A stretch of DNA of 7,859 nt from Candidatus Didemnitutus sp. (GTDB lineage Bacteria > Verrucomicrobiota > Verrucomicrobiia > Opitutales > Opitutaceae). A program made the translations under genes and the position numbers. The stretch is from assembly GCA_030682505.1 (NCBI GenBank), contig JAUXOH010000338.1:1-7859 (forward strand), written 5' to 3'. Positions 1 through 7,614 of this stretch are shown here, one piece after another; the stretch's first letter is position 1; each line of letters begins with the position of its first letter. Under the pieces are notes generated by a model. The model was not told the origin of the DNA. It saw only the letters and a program-made list of their open reading frames with translations, and searched no databases.

Positions 1-366
1 CCCGAGCTTGGTGCCATTCAGGTAAACTTCGGCGATCTGCCGGACGGCTTCGAATTCCACGAACACCTTTTTTCCACGCCAGGCGTCGGGTGCCGGGAAG
101 CTCTTGCGATACCAAGTGCGGCCGCTCCATTGCTCTTGTTCACCGCGATGGCCCGGCAGCGACCAGTTATCAAAGGTATCGGTGTCATTGAAGGTATGTG
201 GCGCGGAGACGATTTGCCACGCGGCGTCATCGAACTGGCTCAGCTCCGCACGGGCGGGATCCGCTTTGAGGAAACGCCAGGAGGCATTGAAGTTGATCAC
301 CTCCCGCCCAACGCCGACCGAAAACAGCAGGACGAAGAGAAGGGAAAAGGGAATGCGGTGCCGCAT
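1..366 (-). CDS. Glycoside hydrolase family 2 protein (beta-galactosidase-like), N-terminal part, secreted
   Basis: The reading frame opens with ATG at 366 and runs off the low-coordinate end of the window, so 122 codons are visible. Residues 1 to about 20 form a signal peptide: a basic start (MRHR) followed by a hydrophobic core rich in Leu, Phe and Val. The mature part looks like the N-terminal jelly-roll sugar-binding domain of family 2 glycosidases. It has INFNASWRF at 24-32, an APHTFNDTDTFDNW stretch at 55-68, RTWYRKSFPAP at 83-93 and an FEAVRQIAEVYLNGTKLG strand pair at 105-122. The catalytic TIM-barrel domain lies outside the window, so the exact specificity (galactosidase, glucuronidase or mannosidase) cannot be read. 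Start to preceding stop is 9 nt, which suggests co-transcription with the family 88 hydrolase upstream. No Shine-Dalgarno sequence is visible, so translation may be coupled. Family assignment is confident; the substrate is inferred. Confidence 0.88.
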   Translation of the reverse strand, partial: MRHRIPFSLLFVLLFSVGVGREVINFNASWRFLKADPARAELSQFDDAAWQIVSAPHTFNDTDTFDNWSLPGHRGEQEQWSGRTWYRKSFPAPDAWRGKKVFVEFEAVRQIAEVYLNGTKLG

Positions 367-375
367 GGAGAAGGG

Positions 376-1584
376 CTAGGCCTTGGGGTTTGAGCGACGC
401 AGCCGGAGGAGTGCCTCGAGAAAATAGTAGTCGGCGTAGTTGAGCGGGACATCGACCTCGCTGTGGCGTGGAAAGTTGCCCGTGCTGTGCTGGAGAATGA
501 ATCCACCATTCTCGCCGACGGCGGCGAGATAAGCCGGCGAAGCGAGGCTGCGCAGTTGGGCCCCGGCAAAGTCGGCGTAGGCGAGCGCATCCTCCTTGGG
601 CAGCAAGGTGCTCAGTTCGAGCAAAGCGGAGGCGATGACGGCGGCGGCAGAGGCATCGCGCGGAGCGTGCGGAATGTCAGGTGCGTCAAAATCCCAATAA
701 GGAATCTTGTCCACGGGCAGGCGCGGGTGGTTCATGATGAAATCCGCGGAGGCACGTGCCTGCTGCAGGTAGCGTGGCTCGCGGGTCTCCCGGTAAAGGA
801 CGGTGTAGCCGTAGATCGCCCACGCTTGACCGCGGGCCCACGCCGAGGAGTGCGCGGCCCCTTGGTGCGTGACCTTGCTCCGCACGCCACCGGTGGCCGG
901 ATCGTAGTCAACCACATGGTAGCTGCTGGCGTCCGGACGGAAGTGATTCTGCAGCGTCGTGTCTGCGTGGCGCATGGCGATCGCGCGATAGCGTGGCTCC
1001 GCGCCCGCGCGCGCGGCCCAGAGCAGCAACTCGAGGTTCAGCAAGTTGTCGACGATGACGGGATATTCCCATTGGCGCGCCCAATCCCAGGAGCGGATCG
1101 CGCCGACGGTGGGATTGAAACGCGTGGCGAGTGAGGCCGCTCCGTTCAGGAGGACCGCGCGGTAGTCCGGTTCGTTCGTGAGCCGAAGTCCGTTGCCGAA
1201 ACTGCACGTGAGCACAAAGCCGACATCGTGGGTGCTCCGGTTGTGCTGCGCCGGGGCAACGCGCGCGGTAAACCGTTCCGCACGGTTTCGCCAGAGGGGA
1301 TCCCCGGTGGCTTCGAAGAGAGACCAAAGCGTGCCGGGGAAAAACCCACTGGTCCAATCGCGCCAGTCAACCGTGACCAGCTTGCCGTGTTCGAAAGTGC
1401 GGGGCAGCTCCGGACGATCCGCGAGTTGACTGACCAGAAATTCTGTTTGGCGTGCGGCACGCTCGAGGGCGAAATCCGCCACGGCCGCGAGGGATCTTTC
1501 CTCGGTGCCACGGCTGGGTGGCGCGACGAGCAGGAGCGTTGAGAGGATTGCGCCGAGCAGGGGGTAAGGGGGGAGACACGTCAC
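376..1584 (-). CDS. Glycoside hydrolase family 88 protein (unsaturated glucuronyl hydrolase type), secreted
   Basis: A 402-residue protein, the usual size for the family. Family 88 enzymes remove the unsaturated uronic acid that polysaccharide lyases leave at the non-reducing end of oligosaccharides, acting by hydration of the double bond. Residues 9-21 form a hydrophobic signal segment, with likely cleavage near residue 26. Family landmarks appear in order: DWTSGFFPGTLW from 76, THDVGF with Asp120, VIVDNLLNLELLLW with Asp179, WARGQAW at 249-255, DASAAAV from 310 and LNYADYYFLEALLR near the C-terminus. The two aspartates are 59 residues apart, close to the 61 between the catalytic pair Asp88/Asp149 of Bacillus unsaturated glucuronyl hydrolase, so both are probably catalytic. 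The start is GTG at 1584. In-frame stops lie about 30 nt upstream, there is no ATG between, and the ribosome site is poor. The related family 105 is the main alternative. It lies 53 nt after dnaE2 and 9 nt before the family 2 gene. Confidence 0.9.
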   Translation of the reverse strand: MTCLPPYPLLGAILSTLLLVAPPSRGTEERSLAAVADFALERAARQTEFLVSQLADRPELPRTFEHGKLVTVDWRDWTSGFFPGTLWSLFEATGDPLWRNRAERFTARVAPAQHNRSTHDVGFVLTCSFGNGLRLTNEPDYRAVLLNGAASLATRFNPTVGAIRSWDWARQWEYPVIVDNLLNLELLLWAARAGAEPRYRAIAMRHADTTLQNHFRPDASSYHVVDYDPATGGVRSKVTHQGAAHSSAWARGQAWAIYGYTVLYRETREPRYLQQARASADFIMNHPRLPVDKIPYWDFDAPDIPHAPRDASAAAVIASALLELSTLLPKEDALAYADFAGAQLRSLASPAYLAAVGENGGFILQHSTGNFPRHSEVDVPLNYADYYFLEALLRLRRSNPKA

Positions 1585-1637
1585 TCCAACAACGTAGGCC
1601 GCAGGAAGAGCGGAACAATCTCATAATCATTACCCGA

Positions 1638-4600
1638 TCAATGGAAATCGTGCGAGGCCTGCATCGGAACACTTCCCGTGGGCAGGGCTTCGATCCTCTC
1701 CGCTTGCACGTGGATGACGCCGGCGACGCTTTGGAGACGACCCGTAATGCTGAGCGTGTGCTCTTGGGTGATGACGAGGCGCAAGCGCTCGAACAGGGCT
1801 GGGCGCACGATCGCGTTGGCGATGCCGGTCTCGTCCTCCAGACTGATGAACACCACGCCACTGGCGGTGCCGGGGCGTTGGCGGCAAATGACCGCGCCGG
1901 CGATCGTGACGTGCTGGCCATCACACAAACCCGGCAAATCGCTGGCGCGACTGACTCCGGGCAACTGCGAGCGGAGGGTGATCATCGGATGCACGCCGAC
2001 CGTGAGTTCCAGGCCGGCAAAGTCCGCCTGCAAACGCTCGCCGAGTGACATTGGGGCGAGCGGCGAGGGTTCGCGTTCCTCGGTCACGCAGGACTGCAGC
2101 AGACTTTCGTTTTCCGACCACGCCGCCTCGATCTGCCAGAGCGCGGCACGCCGGTGCGGGGCGAAACAATTGAGCGCGCCGACCTTGGCCAGGGCGCGCC
2201 GCTCCATGGCGGTGAAGCGCGTCCGGTGCAGGAAATCCTCGAGCGAGGTGAATGCCTGTTCGCGGCGCGCGGCGAGCAGCTGTTCGACGGAGAGGTGGCG
2301 CAGGCCCTTCACGTAGCGCAGTCCGATGCGGATGGTCTTCTCATCGACCACGGAGCATTCCCCGCGGGAGAAATTCACGCACACCGGCAGCGCCTTCACC
2401 GGGCGCACGCCGCGGCGCGCATCCTGCAACAGCGTGGCGGGCGAATAAAATCCCATGGGCTGGTTGTTGAGCAAGCTGGCGTAGAACTCGGCGGGACGGT
2501 GCAGTTTCAGCCACGTGCTGAGGTAGGCCAGCATCGCGAAACCGATCGCGTGCGATTCCGGGAAACCGTAGGCGGCAAACGAGACGGCGGCGTGGCTGAT
2601 TTTGCTGACAACAGTGTCGTTGTGTCCTTGCGCCCGCAGCGCGGTGCAGAGCTTCTCGACGGCGCGTTGCAGGCGGCTCGTATCGCGCGTGAAGCCCATG
2701 GCGCGGCGCAACTCCTCGGCTTCGCCCCCGCTGAACTTCGCCAGGGTCATCGAGAGCTCGAGCATTTGCTCCTGAAATAGAATCACGCCCTGCGTGCGTG
2801 CGAGAATGGGTTGCACGATTTCCGTCACCGACGGATCGATGAAATCCGCCGGCTCCAGACCGTCGCGGCGGCGGATGAGCGGATGCACCAGCTGGCCGGT
2901 GATGGGGCCGGGCCGGATGATCGCCACCTGCATGGCGAGATCGTAGAGGTTGCGCGGTTTGAACCGCGGCAAAGTGGCCATTTGCGCGCGGCTTTCGATC
3001 TGGAAGACGCCGAGGGTATCGGCGGCCCGGATGCGTTCGTAGGTAAACGGATCGTCCTCGGGAATGTCCGCAAAAGTAGCCGGCCCCCCGCGGGATGCGC
3101 ACAGCTCGAGCGTGTCCTGCAGCACGGCCATCATGCCGAGACCAAGAAAGTCGATTTTCACGATGCCGAGGTCCTCGCAATCATCCTTGTCCCACTGCAC
3201 CACGGTGCGTCCGGGCATCGTGGCGTTCTCGAGCGGCACCACGCGGTTCAACCGATCCTGGCAGATGACCATGCCGCCGGAGTGCTGCCCCAAGTGACGG
3301 GGCAGGGAGCGCACGCGTCCGTAGAGCCGCGCGAGGGCGGCGGCCCGGGGGTGCCCCGGGGCAATCCCCGCCAGTGCGAGCTGTTGCTGCAGCGCGAGCG
3401 GGTCCGGGAAATCGCCGTGGGAATGCACGCGCGAGAAGCGGTCCAGCGCATCGTCGCCGAAACCGAGCACCTTGCCGACTTCGCGCACGACACTGCGCCC
3501 GCGGTAGGTGATGACGTTGGCCGTCATGGCCGCACCGTGCCGACCGTAGCGCCGGTAGACTTCCTGGATCACCTCCTCACGTCGTTCGCCACTGGGAAAA
3601 TCCAGGTCGATGTCGGGCCACGAGGGTTTCCCATTCGCGCCCACGCGGCCCCGGCTGAGAAAGCGCTCGAACAACAGCCGATGGCGGAGGGGATCGACGG
3701 CGGTGATGCCGAGCACGAAGCACACGGCGCTGTTGGCGGCACTGCCGCGGCCTTGCCCGAGGATGCCGCGCTCCTCGCGCGCCCAACGGCAAATGTCCCA
3801 CACGATCAGGAAATAGCCCGAGAAACCGAGCTCCGCGATCAAGTTGAGTTCCTTGGTGAGCTGGGCGCGGAGCTGGGGAGTGAGTTCGCGATACTTGCTC
3901 CGTGCGGCGGCGAACGTCACCGCGTGCAGATGCTGGTCCATGCTCTGGCCGGACGGAGGGGTGAACTCCGGAAACTGATACCCGAGGTCGTGGAGCGTGA
4001 ACTCCAGCCGCTCCGCGAGACGTGCGGTGTTGGTGACGGCGTCGGGACAAGCAGCGAACAGTTCCTGCATTTCCCGGTGGGATTTGAGGTGCCGATGGTC
4101 GTTGGCGGAAAGGTGTTGCCCGGCGGCATCCAGCGTGGTGTGCAGCCGCAGACACGTGAACACATCCGCGACTTCGCGGGCGTTGCGCGTGGCATGGTTG
4201 ACGCCTCCGGTGGCGAGAACGGGAAGCTGGTGCGCGGCGGCGAGGTCGCGGAGAAAAGTGAACTCGCGCTCCTCGCCCCGCACGCGGTGCCGTTGCAACT
4301 CCACATGGAGTCGATCGCGGCCAAAGATGTGGGTGAGCGAGTGGAGCGCCAGGGCCGCGGCGGCCGGTCCCGCCGTGCGCCAGGCACGGCGCACGGGGCC
4401 GTCCTCGTCACCGGTGAGCGCAATCAAACCCTCCGCGTAAGTCGCGAGTTCGCTCCACGTGGCGAAGCACGGACGCTTGCGCCCGTGGGGATCAAGGCCG
4501 GGCGGAAGCTCGGGCACCACGAGATCGGGTCGGCGCGGAGTGAACTTGGCCGCCGTGATGAGTTGGCAAAGGTTTTGATAGCCGGTGCGCGTGGCGGCGA

Positions 4601-4832
4601 GGAGCGGCAGCACGCTGCCGTCATCCAGCGTGATTTCCGCACCGACCAGGGCGCGCACCCCGCTCTCCGTTGCCGCACTGTAGAGTCGGGGTGCACCATA
4701 GACGCCGTCGCGATCGAGCAGGGCGAGCGCGGGCAGTTCCAACTCACCGGCGGTCCGGGCCAGTTCCTCCGGGGGGGAGGCGCCCCGCAAAAAACTGAAG
4801 GCGCTGCGGGCATGGAGTTCGACGTAGGACAT
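1638..4832 (-). CDS. dnaE2: Error-prone DNA polymerase DnaE2 (C-family, mutasome catalytic subunit)
   Basis: A 1064-residue C-family polymerase, the usual DnaE2 length. It carries out error-prone translesion synthesis on damaged DNA together with ImuA and ImuB. The N-terminal PHP domain begins ELHARSAFSFLRGAS (5-19), which lacks the second His of the HxH pair found in replicative DnaE. The polymerase palm keeps the catalytic acids Asp407 and Asp409 in PDIDLDFP and Asp561 in KIDFLGLG, matching E. coli DnaE Asp401, Asp403 and Asp555. The segment GFPESHAIGFAMLAYL (757-772) is strongly DnaE2-like, and an OB-fold follows at about 974-1021. Start choice: ATG at 4832 has a clear GAGGGGG ribosome site and gives the normal family N-terminus (MSYVELHARS). 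An open frame extends upstream to about 5015, but it only reads imuB in another frame. The start shares one base with the imuB stop (TGATG), indicating translational coupling. Confidence 0.97.
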   Translation of the reverse strand: MSYVELHARSAFSFLRGASPPEELARTAGELELPALALLDRDGVYGAPRLYSAATESGVRALVGAEITLDDGSVLPLLAATRTGYQNLCQLITAAKFTPRRPDLVVPELPPGLDPHGRKRPCFATWSELATYAEGLIALTGDEDGPVRRAWRTAGPAAAALALHSLTHIFGRDRLHVELQRHRVRGEEREFTFLRDLAAAHQLPVLATGGVNHATRNAREVADVFTCLRLHTTLDAAGQHLSANDHRHLKSHREMQELFAACPDAVTNTARLAERLEFTLHDLGYQFPEFTPPSGQSMDQHLHAVTFAAARSKYRELTPQLRAQLTKELNLIAELGFSGYFLIVWDICRWAREERGILGQGRGSAANSAVCFVLGITAVDPLRHRLLFERFLSRGRVGANGKPSWPDIDLDFPSGERREEVIQEVYRRYGRHGAAMTANVITYRGRSVVREVGKVLGFGDDALDRFSRVHSHGDFPDPLALQQQLALAGIAPGHPRAAALARLYGRVRSLPRHLGQHSGGMVICQDRLNRVVPLENATMPGRTVVQWDKDDCEDLGIVKIDFLGLGMMAVLQDTLELCASRGGPATFADIPEDDPFTYERIRAADTLGVFQIESRAQMATLPRFKPRNLYDLAMQVAIIRPGPITGQLVHPLIRRRDGLEPADFIDPSVTEIVQPILARTQGVILFQEQMLELSMTLAKFSGGEAEELRRAMGFTRDTSRLQRAVEKLCTALRAQGHNDTVVSKISHAAVSFAAYGFPESHAIGFAMLAYLSTWLKLHRPAEFYASLLNNQPMGFYSPATLLQDARRGVRPVKALPVCVNFSRGECSVVDEKTIRIGLRYVKGLRHLSVEQLLAARREQAFTSLEDFLHRTRFTAMERRALAKVGALNCFAPHRRAALWQIEAAWSENESLLQSCVTEEREPSPLAPMSLGERLQADFAGLELTVGVHPMITLRSQLPGVSRASDLPGLCDGQHVTIAGAVICRQRPGTASGVVFISLEDETGIANAIVRPALFERLRLVITQEHTLSITGRLQSVAGVIHVQAERIEALPTGSVPMQASHDFH

Positions 4833-6298
4833 CAGTCGTATTCCCCCTCGAGGAACCACGCGTGTTCGGTGCGCAGCAGCCGGTAGAGGCCGCCGCCCGC
4901 CACGGCGATGTCCCATTCCGTGCGGCGCCACGACCGCTCGGACTCCCACCAATCGCCACTGCCGTGCCACGGCCCGCGGTGGGAAATGATCGGCCCGGCA
5001 ATCTTCTCGGTCCACAGATAAGTCGGCCGGTTGCCCGTGATCTCCAGCCGGGCGGGGAGCGCCGGACGAAACCGGCGCAGCGGCAGACCCAGGGGGGGAT
5101 GGATCGCGACCGCGGCGAGTGGTGGCACGACGTTGGGCACGGCGGTCAATTTCACGGCATCGGCGCGATGCGTGTCTTCCACCTGTGGTGTGCCCACGCG
5201 CTCGGAGCCGACCACGGCGCCGAGGCGGGCCAGCGTTTCGGCAAAGCCGTGCGGATCGCGCAGGCCGATGTCGAACAAGCCGTGCTGGCGCACCAGCGGC
5301 CGCGCCGGCAGGGCACGCAGTCGCAACGCTCGGATCGCCGTCCGGGTTTGCAACGATTCGAGGTGAGTGTGCAACACCCGGAAGAGGGTCGCCGAATCGT
5401 TGGTGGGCTCCGGCAGGCGAAAGGAACGGTGGTATTCCGATTCGTCGGCGAGTTGGAGGGTGAGCTGGAGTTCGGCCGCGACCAAGCCGGCCGTGTGGAG
5501 TTCCAGGGCCAGTCGATCGAGGAAGCGGCGCAAGATGAAGAGCAGCGGTTCGAGGGTTTCGATTTCCTCCTCGAACTCCTGCGCGGCGAAAAACGCCGGC
5601 GGCGGCGCGACGAGATGCAGCGGACGCAGTTCACCGCCCCGGGCGCGATCCCACAGCGCGAGGCCCTCGGGGCCGAGTCGTTGGCCGATCTCAGCGCGCG
5701 GCAGGCCCGTGAGATCACCCAGCGTGTGCAAGCCCCACGCCTGCAGAATTTCCGCCAGCGCGGGACTTGGGTCGATGGTGGCGAGCGGCAGGGGGGCGAG
5801 AAAATCGTCGGCCTCGGTCACCGCAAGCACCGTGGCCGTGGCCCGCGCGGCGTAGAGCGCCAGGAGGGGAGTCGGAGCAATGCCGGCGGTGGCGTGCAAC
5901 CCGAGCGTCGCCAGTCGCCCGAGCGCCGCGCGGGTGATCTCGGGCCGCTTGGCCGGGGCGAGTCCGGTGGCACCGAGCGTGCAAATTCCCTCGGCGGTGA
6001 GTTCGACGGCGGGAGAAACGGTGAAGGCGACGGCGAGCAGGGCGGCGCGCGCATCGGTTTCGGCATCCGGTTGCGCGGAGCGGATCAGCAGGGACGCGCA
6101 GCGGGCCAGCGCTTGCGGGGCGCTCATGCCGGGTTCGACGCCTGCCGCTCGAGCGGCGGTGTTCACCGCGACCACGAGTGATTTTTTCGTGCGGCCCGCG
6201 AAGAGGGCGGCCGGGCGCGGATCGGGCGCGAGGCCGACGGCCTCGGTGCGCAGCACCGCTTGCAGGGCGAAGCCTGCCAGATGCAAGACGATGAACAT
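4832..6298 (-). CDS. imuB: ImuB, catalytically inactive Y-family polymerase homologue (mutasome scaffold)
   Basis: A 488-residue Y-family-like protein. ImuB links the DnaE2 polymerase to the beta sliding clamp and to ImuA. The N-terminus MFIVLHLAGFALQAVL aligns with the start of Y-family palms, but the metal-binding Asp of the usual DxD/DMDAFF motif is absent. The later SxDE motif is replaced by PAVELTAEG near residue 97, so catalysis is not expected, as in the family. A helix-hairpin-helix-like segment lies at about 184-220 and a little-finger-like region at about 240-325. QHGLF at 338-342 resembles the clamp-binding pentapeptide QLSLF. The C-terminus carries the family's Trp-rich region ending AWFLEGEYD. 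Start: ATG at 6298, two bases after the imuA stop, is preferred. A TTG at 6304, overlapping that stop, would add two residues. No good ribosome site is visible, so coupling to imuA is likely. Confidence 0.95.
   Translation of the reverse strand: MFIVLHLAGFALQAVLRTEAVGLAPDPRPAALFAGRTKKSLVVAVNTAARAAGVEPGMSAPQALARCASLLIRSAQPDAETDARAALLAVAFTVSPAVELTAEGICTLGATGLAPAKRPEITRAALGRLATLGLHATAGIAPTPLLALYAARATATVLAVTEADDFLAPLPLATIDPSPALAEILQAWGLHTLGDLTGLPRAEIGQRLGPEGLALWDRARGGELRPLHLVAPPPAFFAAQEFEEEIETLEPLLFILRRFLDRLALELHTAGLVAAELQLTLQLADESEYHRSFRLPEPTNDSATLFRVLHTHLESLQTRTAIRALRLRALPARPLVRQHGLFDIGLRDPHGFAETLARLGAVVGSERVGTPQVEDTHRADAVKLTAVPNVVPPLAAVAIHPPLGLPLRRFRPALPARLEITGNRPTYLWTEKIAGPIISHRGPWHGSGDWWESERSWRRTEWDIAVAGGGLYRLLRTEHAWFLEGEYD
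4843..4849 (-). promoter_or_regulatory. Ribosome binding site of dnaE2
   Basis: The minus strand reads GAGGGGG, 10 nt before the ATG at 4832, inside the end of imuB. It is the only strong Shine-Dalgarno sequence seen at the gene starts in this window. It fixes the dnaE2 start at 4832 rather than at the longer open frame, and could give DnaE2 its own initiation in addition to coupling from imuB. Confidence 0.7.
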
Positions 6299-6300
6299 GG

Positions 6301-6945
6301 TCAACCGGTGGCGATCGCGGCGCGGCGTTGGCGGAGAACGACCGGTAAGAGTTGGGCGAGCAGGGCAGGGCGTTCGGCTTCGAGTTCGTGAAACTCAGCC
6401 GGCCGGCCGAGTTCGAGTCGCAGCTGGGCACTGGGCACGCAGGCGTGCGGGGTGGTGATGACGAGCGCGAGGTCGGTTTGTTCGACGGCGCGTTGGAGCC
6501 GATACCAGAACGTGGCGGGGATGCGGTGGAGCTCCCGGGCGGTGGCCCCGCGCAAATCAAGGAGCGCGAGGGAGAAATTGGCGTCGCGGACAATCAAGTC
6601 GGCCGCGGACAGGGCCTCGGCGAGCGAGCGACAACGCACCCAGACAACGTGGGCGAGCAGATCGGGCGAAGAGGAAGCCGGGTCGAATTGATCGCAGCCG
6701 TCGATCAAGGCGACGCGCCGTTGTTGCGTGCGGGTGACCGCGAGGAGTTGCCCGAGGAGCAGCTGGCTGCCGCAACTGGGTCCGACCGGGATGATCTCGG
6801 TGATGGCCCGGCGCGGGAGTCCGCCAATTTCCTCATCCAGGGTCGCGATGCCGGTGGGCAGCACGGTCGCGTGGGTGCGCGGGGCCGCGGGGAAGAGCTC
6901 GGCCAGCAGGTGGCGCAGGGCGGCGAGTTTGTCGGTCGCGGACAT
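6301..6945 (-). CDS. imuA: ImuA, RecA-like mutasome accessory protein
   Basis: A 214-residue RecA-like protein. ImuA works with ImuB and DnaE2 in SOS mutagenesis, and in studied systems it modulates RecA or recruits the polymerase. The RecA-core signature is visible: VLPTGIATLDEEIGGLPRR (28-46), then AITEIIPVG leading into the position of the nucleotide-binding loop. That loop reads GPSCGSQLLL (55-64) and lacks the Walker A Lys and Thr. Degenerate P-loops are common in ImuA, so ATP binding is doubtful. A Walker B-like strand, FSLALLDLRG, lies at 124-133. The C-terminus (Arg-rich, LRQRRAAIATG) matches the short family tail. The ATG at 6945 is 36 nt after the lexA stop, with only pyrimidine-rich sequence and no Shine-Dalgarno between. 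Identification rests on this fold signature plus the position between lexA and imuB. Annotation pipelines may label it RecA-like, SulA-like or hypothetical. Confidence 0.9.
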   Translation of the reverse strand: MSATDKLAALRHLLAELFPAAPRTHATVLPTGIATLDEEIGGLPRRAITEIIPVGPSCGSQLLLGQLLAVTRTQQRRVALIDGCDQFDPASSSPDLLAHVVWVRCRSLAEALSAADLIVRDANFSLALLDLRGATARELHRIPATFWYRLQRAVEQTDLALVITTPHACVPSAQLRLELGRPAEFHELEAERPALLAQLLPVVLRQRRAAIATG

Positions 6946-6981
6946 CGAACGAGGCAGAGGGAAAAGAAAAAGGGCTTAGAT

Positions 6982-7614
6982 TCATCCGGAGCCAGCCAGC
7001 CGTCGCAGCAGGCCGGCCATGACGCCCTGAATCACGAGTTCGGCGGCAGGAATGAGGTCGGGGTAGGCGGGATTCTCCGCGCGCAGGAACGGTTTGCCGC
7101 GTTGCACGAGGAAACGTTTCAGCGTGGACTCGCCGTCGATGAGGGCGGCGACGATGTCGCGCGGGCGCGGGTCGCGGGGCGTGAGAAAGACGATGTCGCC
7201 GTCGAGGATGCCGGCACCGGTCATGGAGTCGCCGCGCACGCGGAGGGCGTAGAGGCGACTGCTCGGGCGGAGACCGAGCGAGGTGGCGTCGACGGAGAGG
7301 TAGCGGTCGGGTTCCTGTTCGGTGGCGGTGGGCAGGCCGGCGGGAATCGTACCGTAGAGGGGAATGTCGATCAACGCCGCGCGGCGAAATTTCTGCGCGA
7401 CGGGGAGAAAGGCGCGGGCCTTGCCAGCGACGCGTTGGAGCACGCCCTTGGTTTCGAGTGCCTGCAGGTGGCGGGTGGCGGCAAAGGGGCTGGCAAAGCC
7501 GAAGTGCGCCTGGATCTCGCGCAGGGTCGGGTAGTGGCCGTGCTGGCGTTGGTGCGTCTGCACGAAGTCGAGCACGGCGCGCTGCTTGGCGGTCAGGGGC
7601 AGGGTTTCGCTCAT
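6982..7614 (-). CDS. lexA: LexA-type SOS transcriptional repressor, self-cleaving
   Basis: A 210-residue LexA. It represses SOS genes by binding palindromic operators and inactivates itself by RecA-stimulated cleavage. The N-terminal winged helix-turn-helix spans about 5-70 (LTAKQRAVLDF, YPTLREIQAHFGF, SPFAATRHLQALETKGVL). A linker leads to the S24-type peptidase domain. The cleavage bond is probably Ala92-Gly93 in IPAGLP. Ser130 in VRGDSM and Lys166 in STLKRF form the catalytic dyad, 36 residues apart (37 in E. coli LexA). Both DNA-binding and protease parts are complete, so it is a true LexA rather than a UmuD-like protein. The ATG at 7614 gives the standard N-terminus MSETLPLTAKQ. A TTG at 7650 would add 12 non-family residues read through the operator and is disfavoured. 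It is the first gene of the mutasome cassette, so its own product probably controls the operon. Whether it is the only LexA of the genome cannot be seen. Confidence 0.95.
   Translation of the reverse strand: MSETLPLTAKQRAVLDFVQTHQRQHGHYPTLREIQAHFGFASPFAATRHLQALETKGVLQRVAGKARAFLPVAQKFRRAALIDIPLYGTIPAGLPTATEQEPDRYLSVDATSLGLRPSSRLYALRVRGDSMTGAGILDGDIVFLTPRDPRPRDIVAALIDGESTLKRFLVQRGKPFLRAENPAYPDLIPAAELVIQGVMAGLLRRLAGSG

Noticed and set aside
1624..1632. TAATCATTA palindrome in the dnaE2-hydrolase gap as an operator
   Set aside because: Nine bases of AT-rich symmetry alone are too little, and no second copy or known motif supports it.
2010..2030. QADF segment in DnaE2 (residues 935-938) as a beta-clamp-binding motif like E. 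coli DnaE QADMF
   Set aside because: It matches the normal DnaE2 family segment around xADxxGLxLTxGxHPM and lacks the expected Leu/Met-Phe ending, so clamp binding is better assigned to ImuB.
2811..4886. Long plus-strand open frame of 691 codons opposite dnaE2
   Set aside because: It is the antisense of a confidently identified dnaE2 in very GC-rich DNA, and the translation has low complexity rich in Arg, Gly, Glu and His with no recognisable domain. It is a shadow frame.
4833..5015. 61-codon N-terminal extension of DnaE2
   Set aside because: It reads imuB in another frame, is Arg-rich and unlike any DnaE2 N-terminus. The ATG at 4832 has a strong ribosome site and gives the family N-terminus.
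4862..6181. Plus-strand open frame of 439 codons opposite imuB
   Set aside because: It lies wholly inside imuB and has a repetitive Arg/Gly/Gln-rich translation with no family signature.
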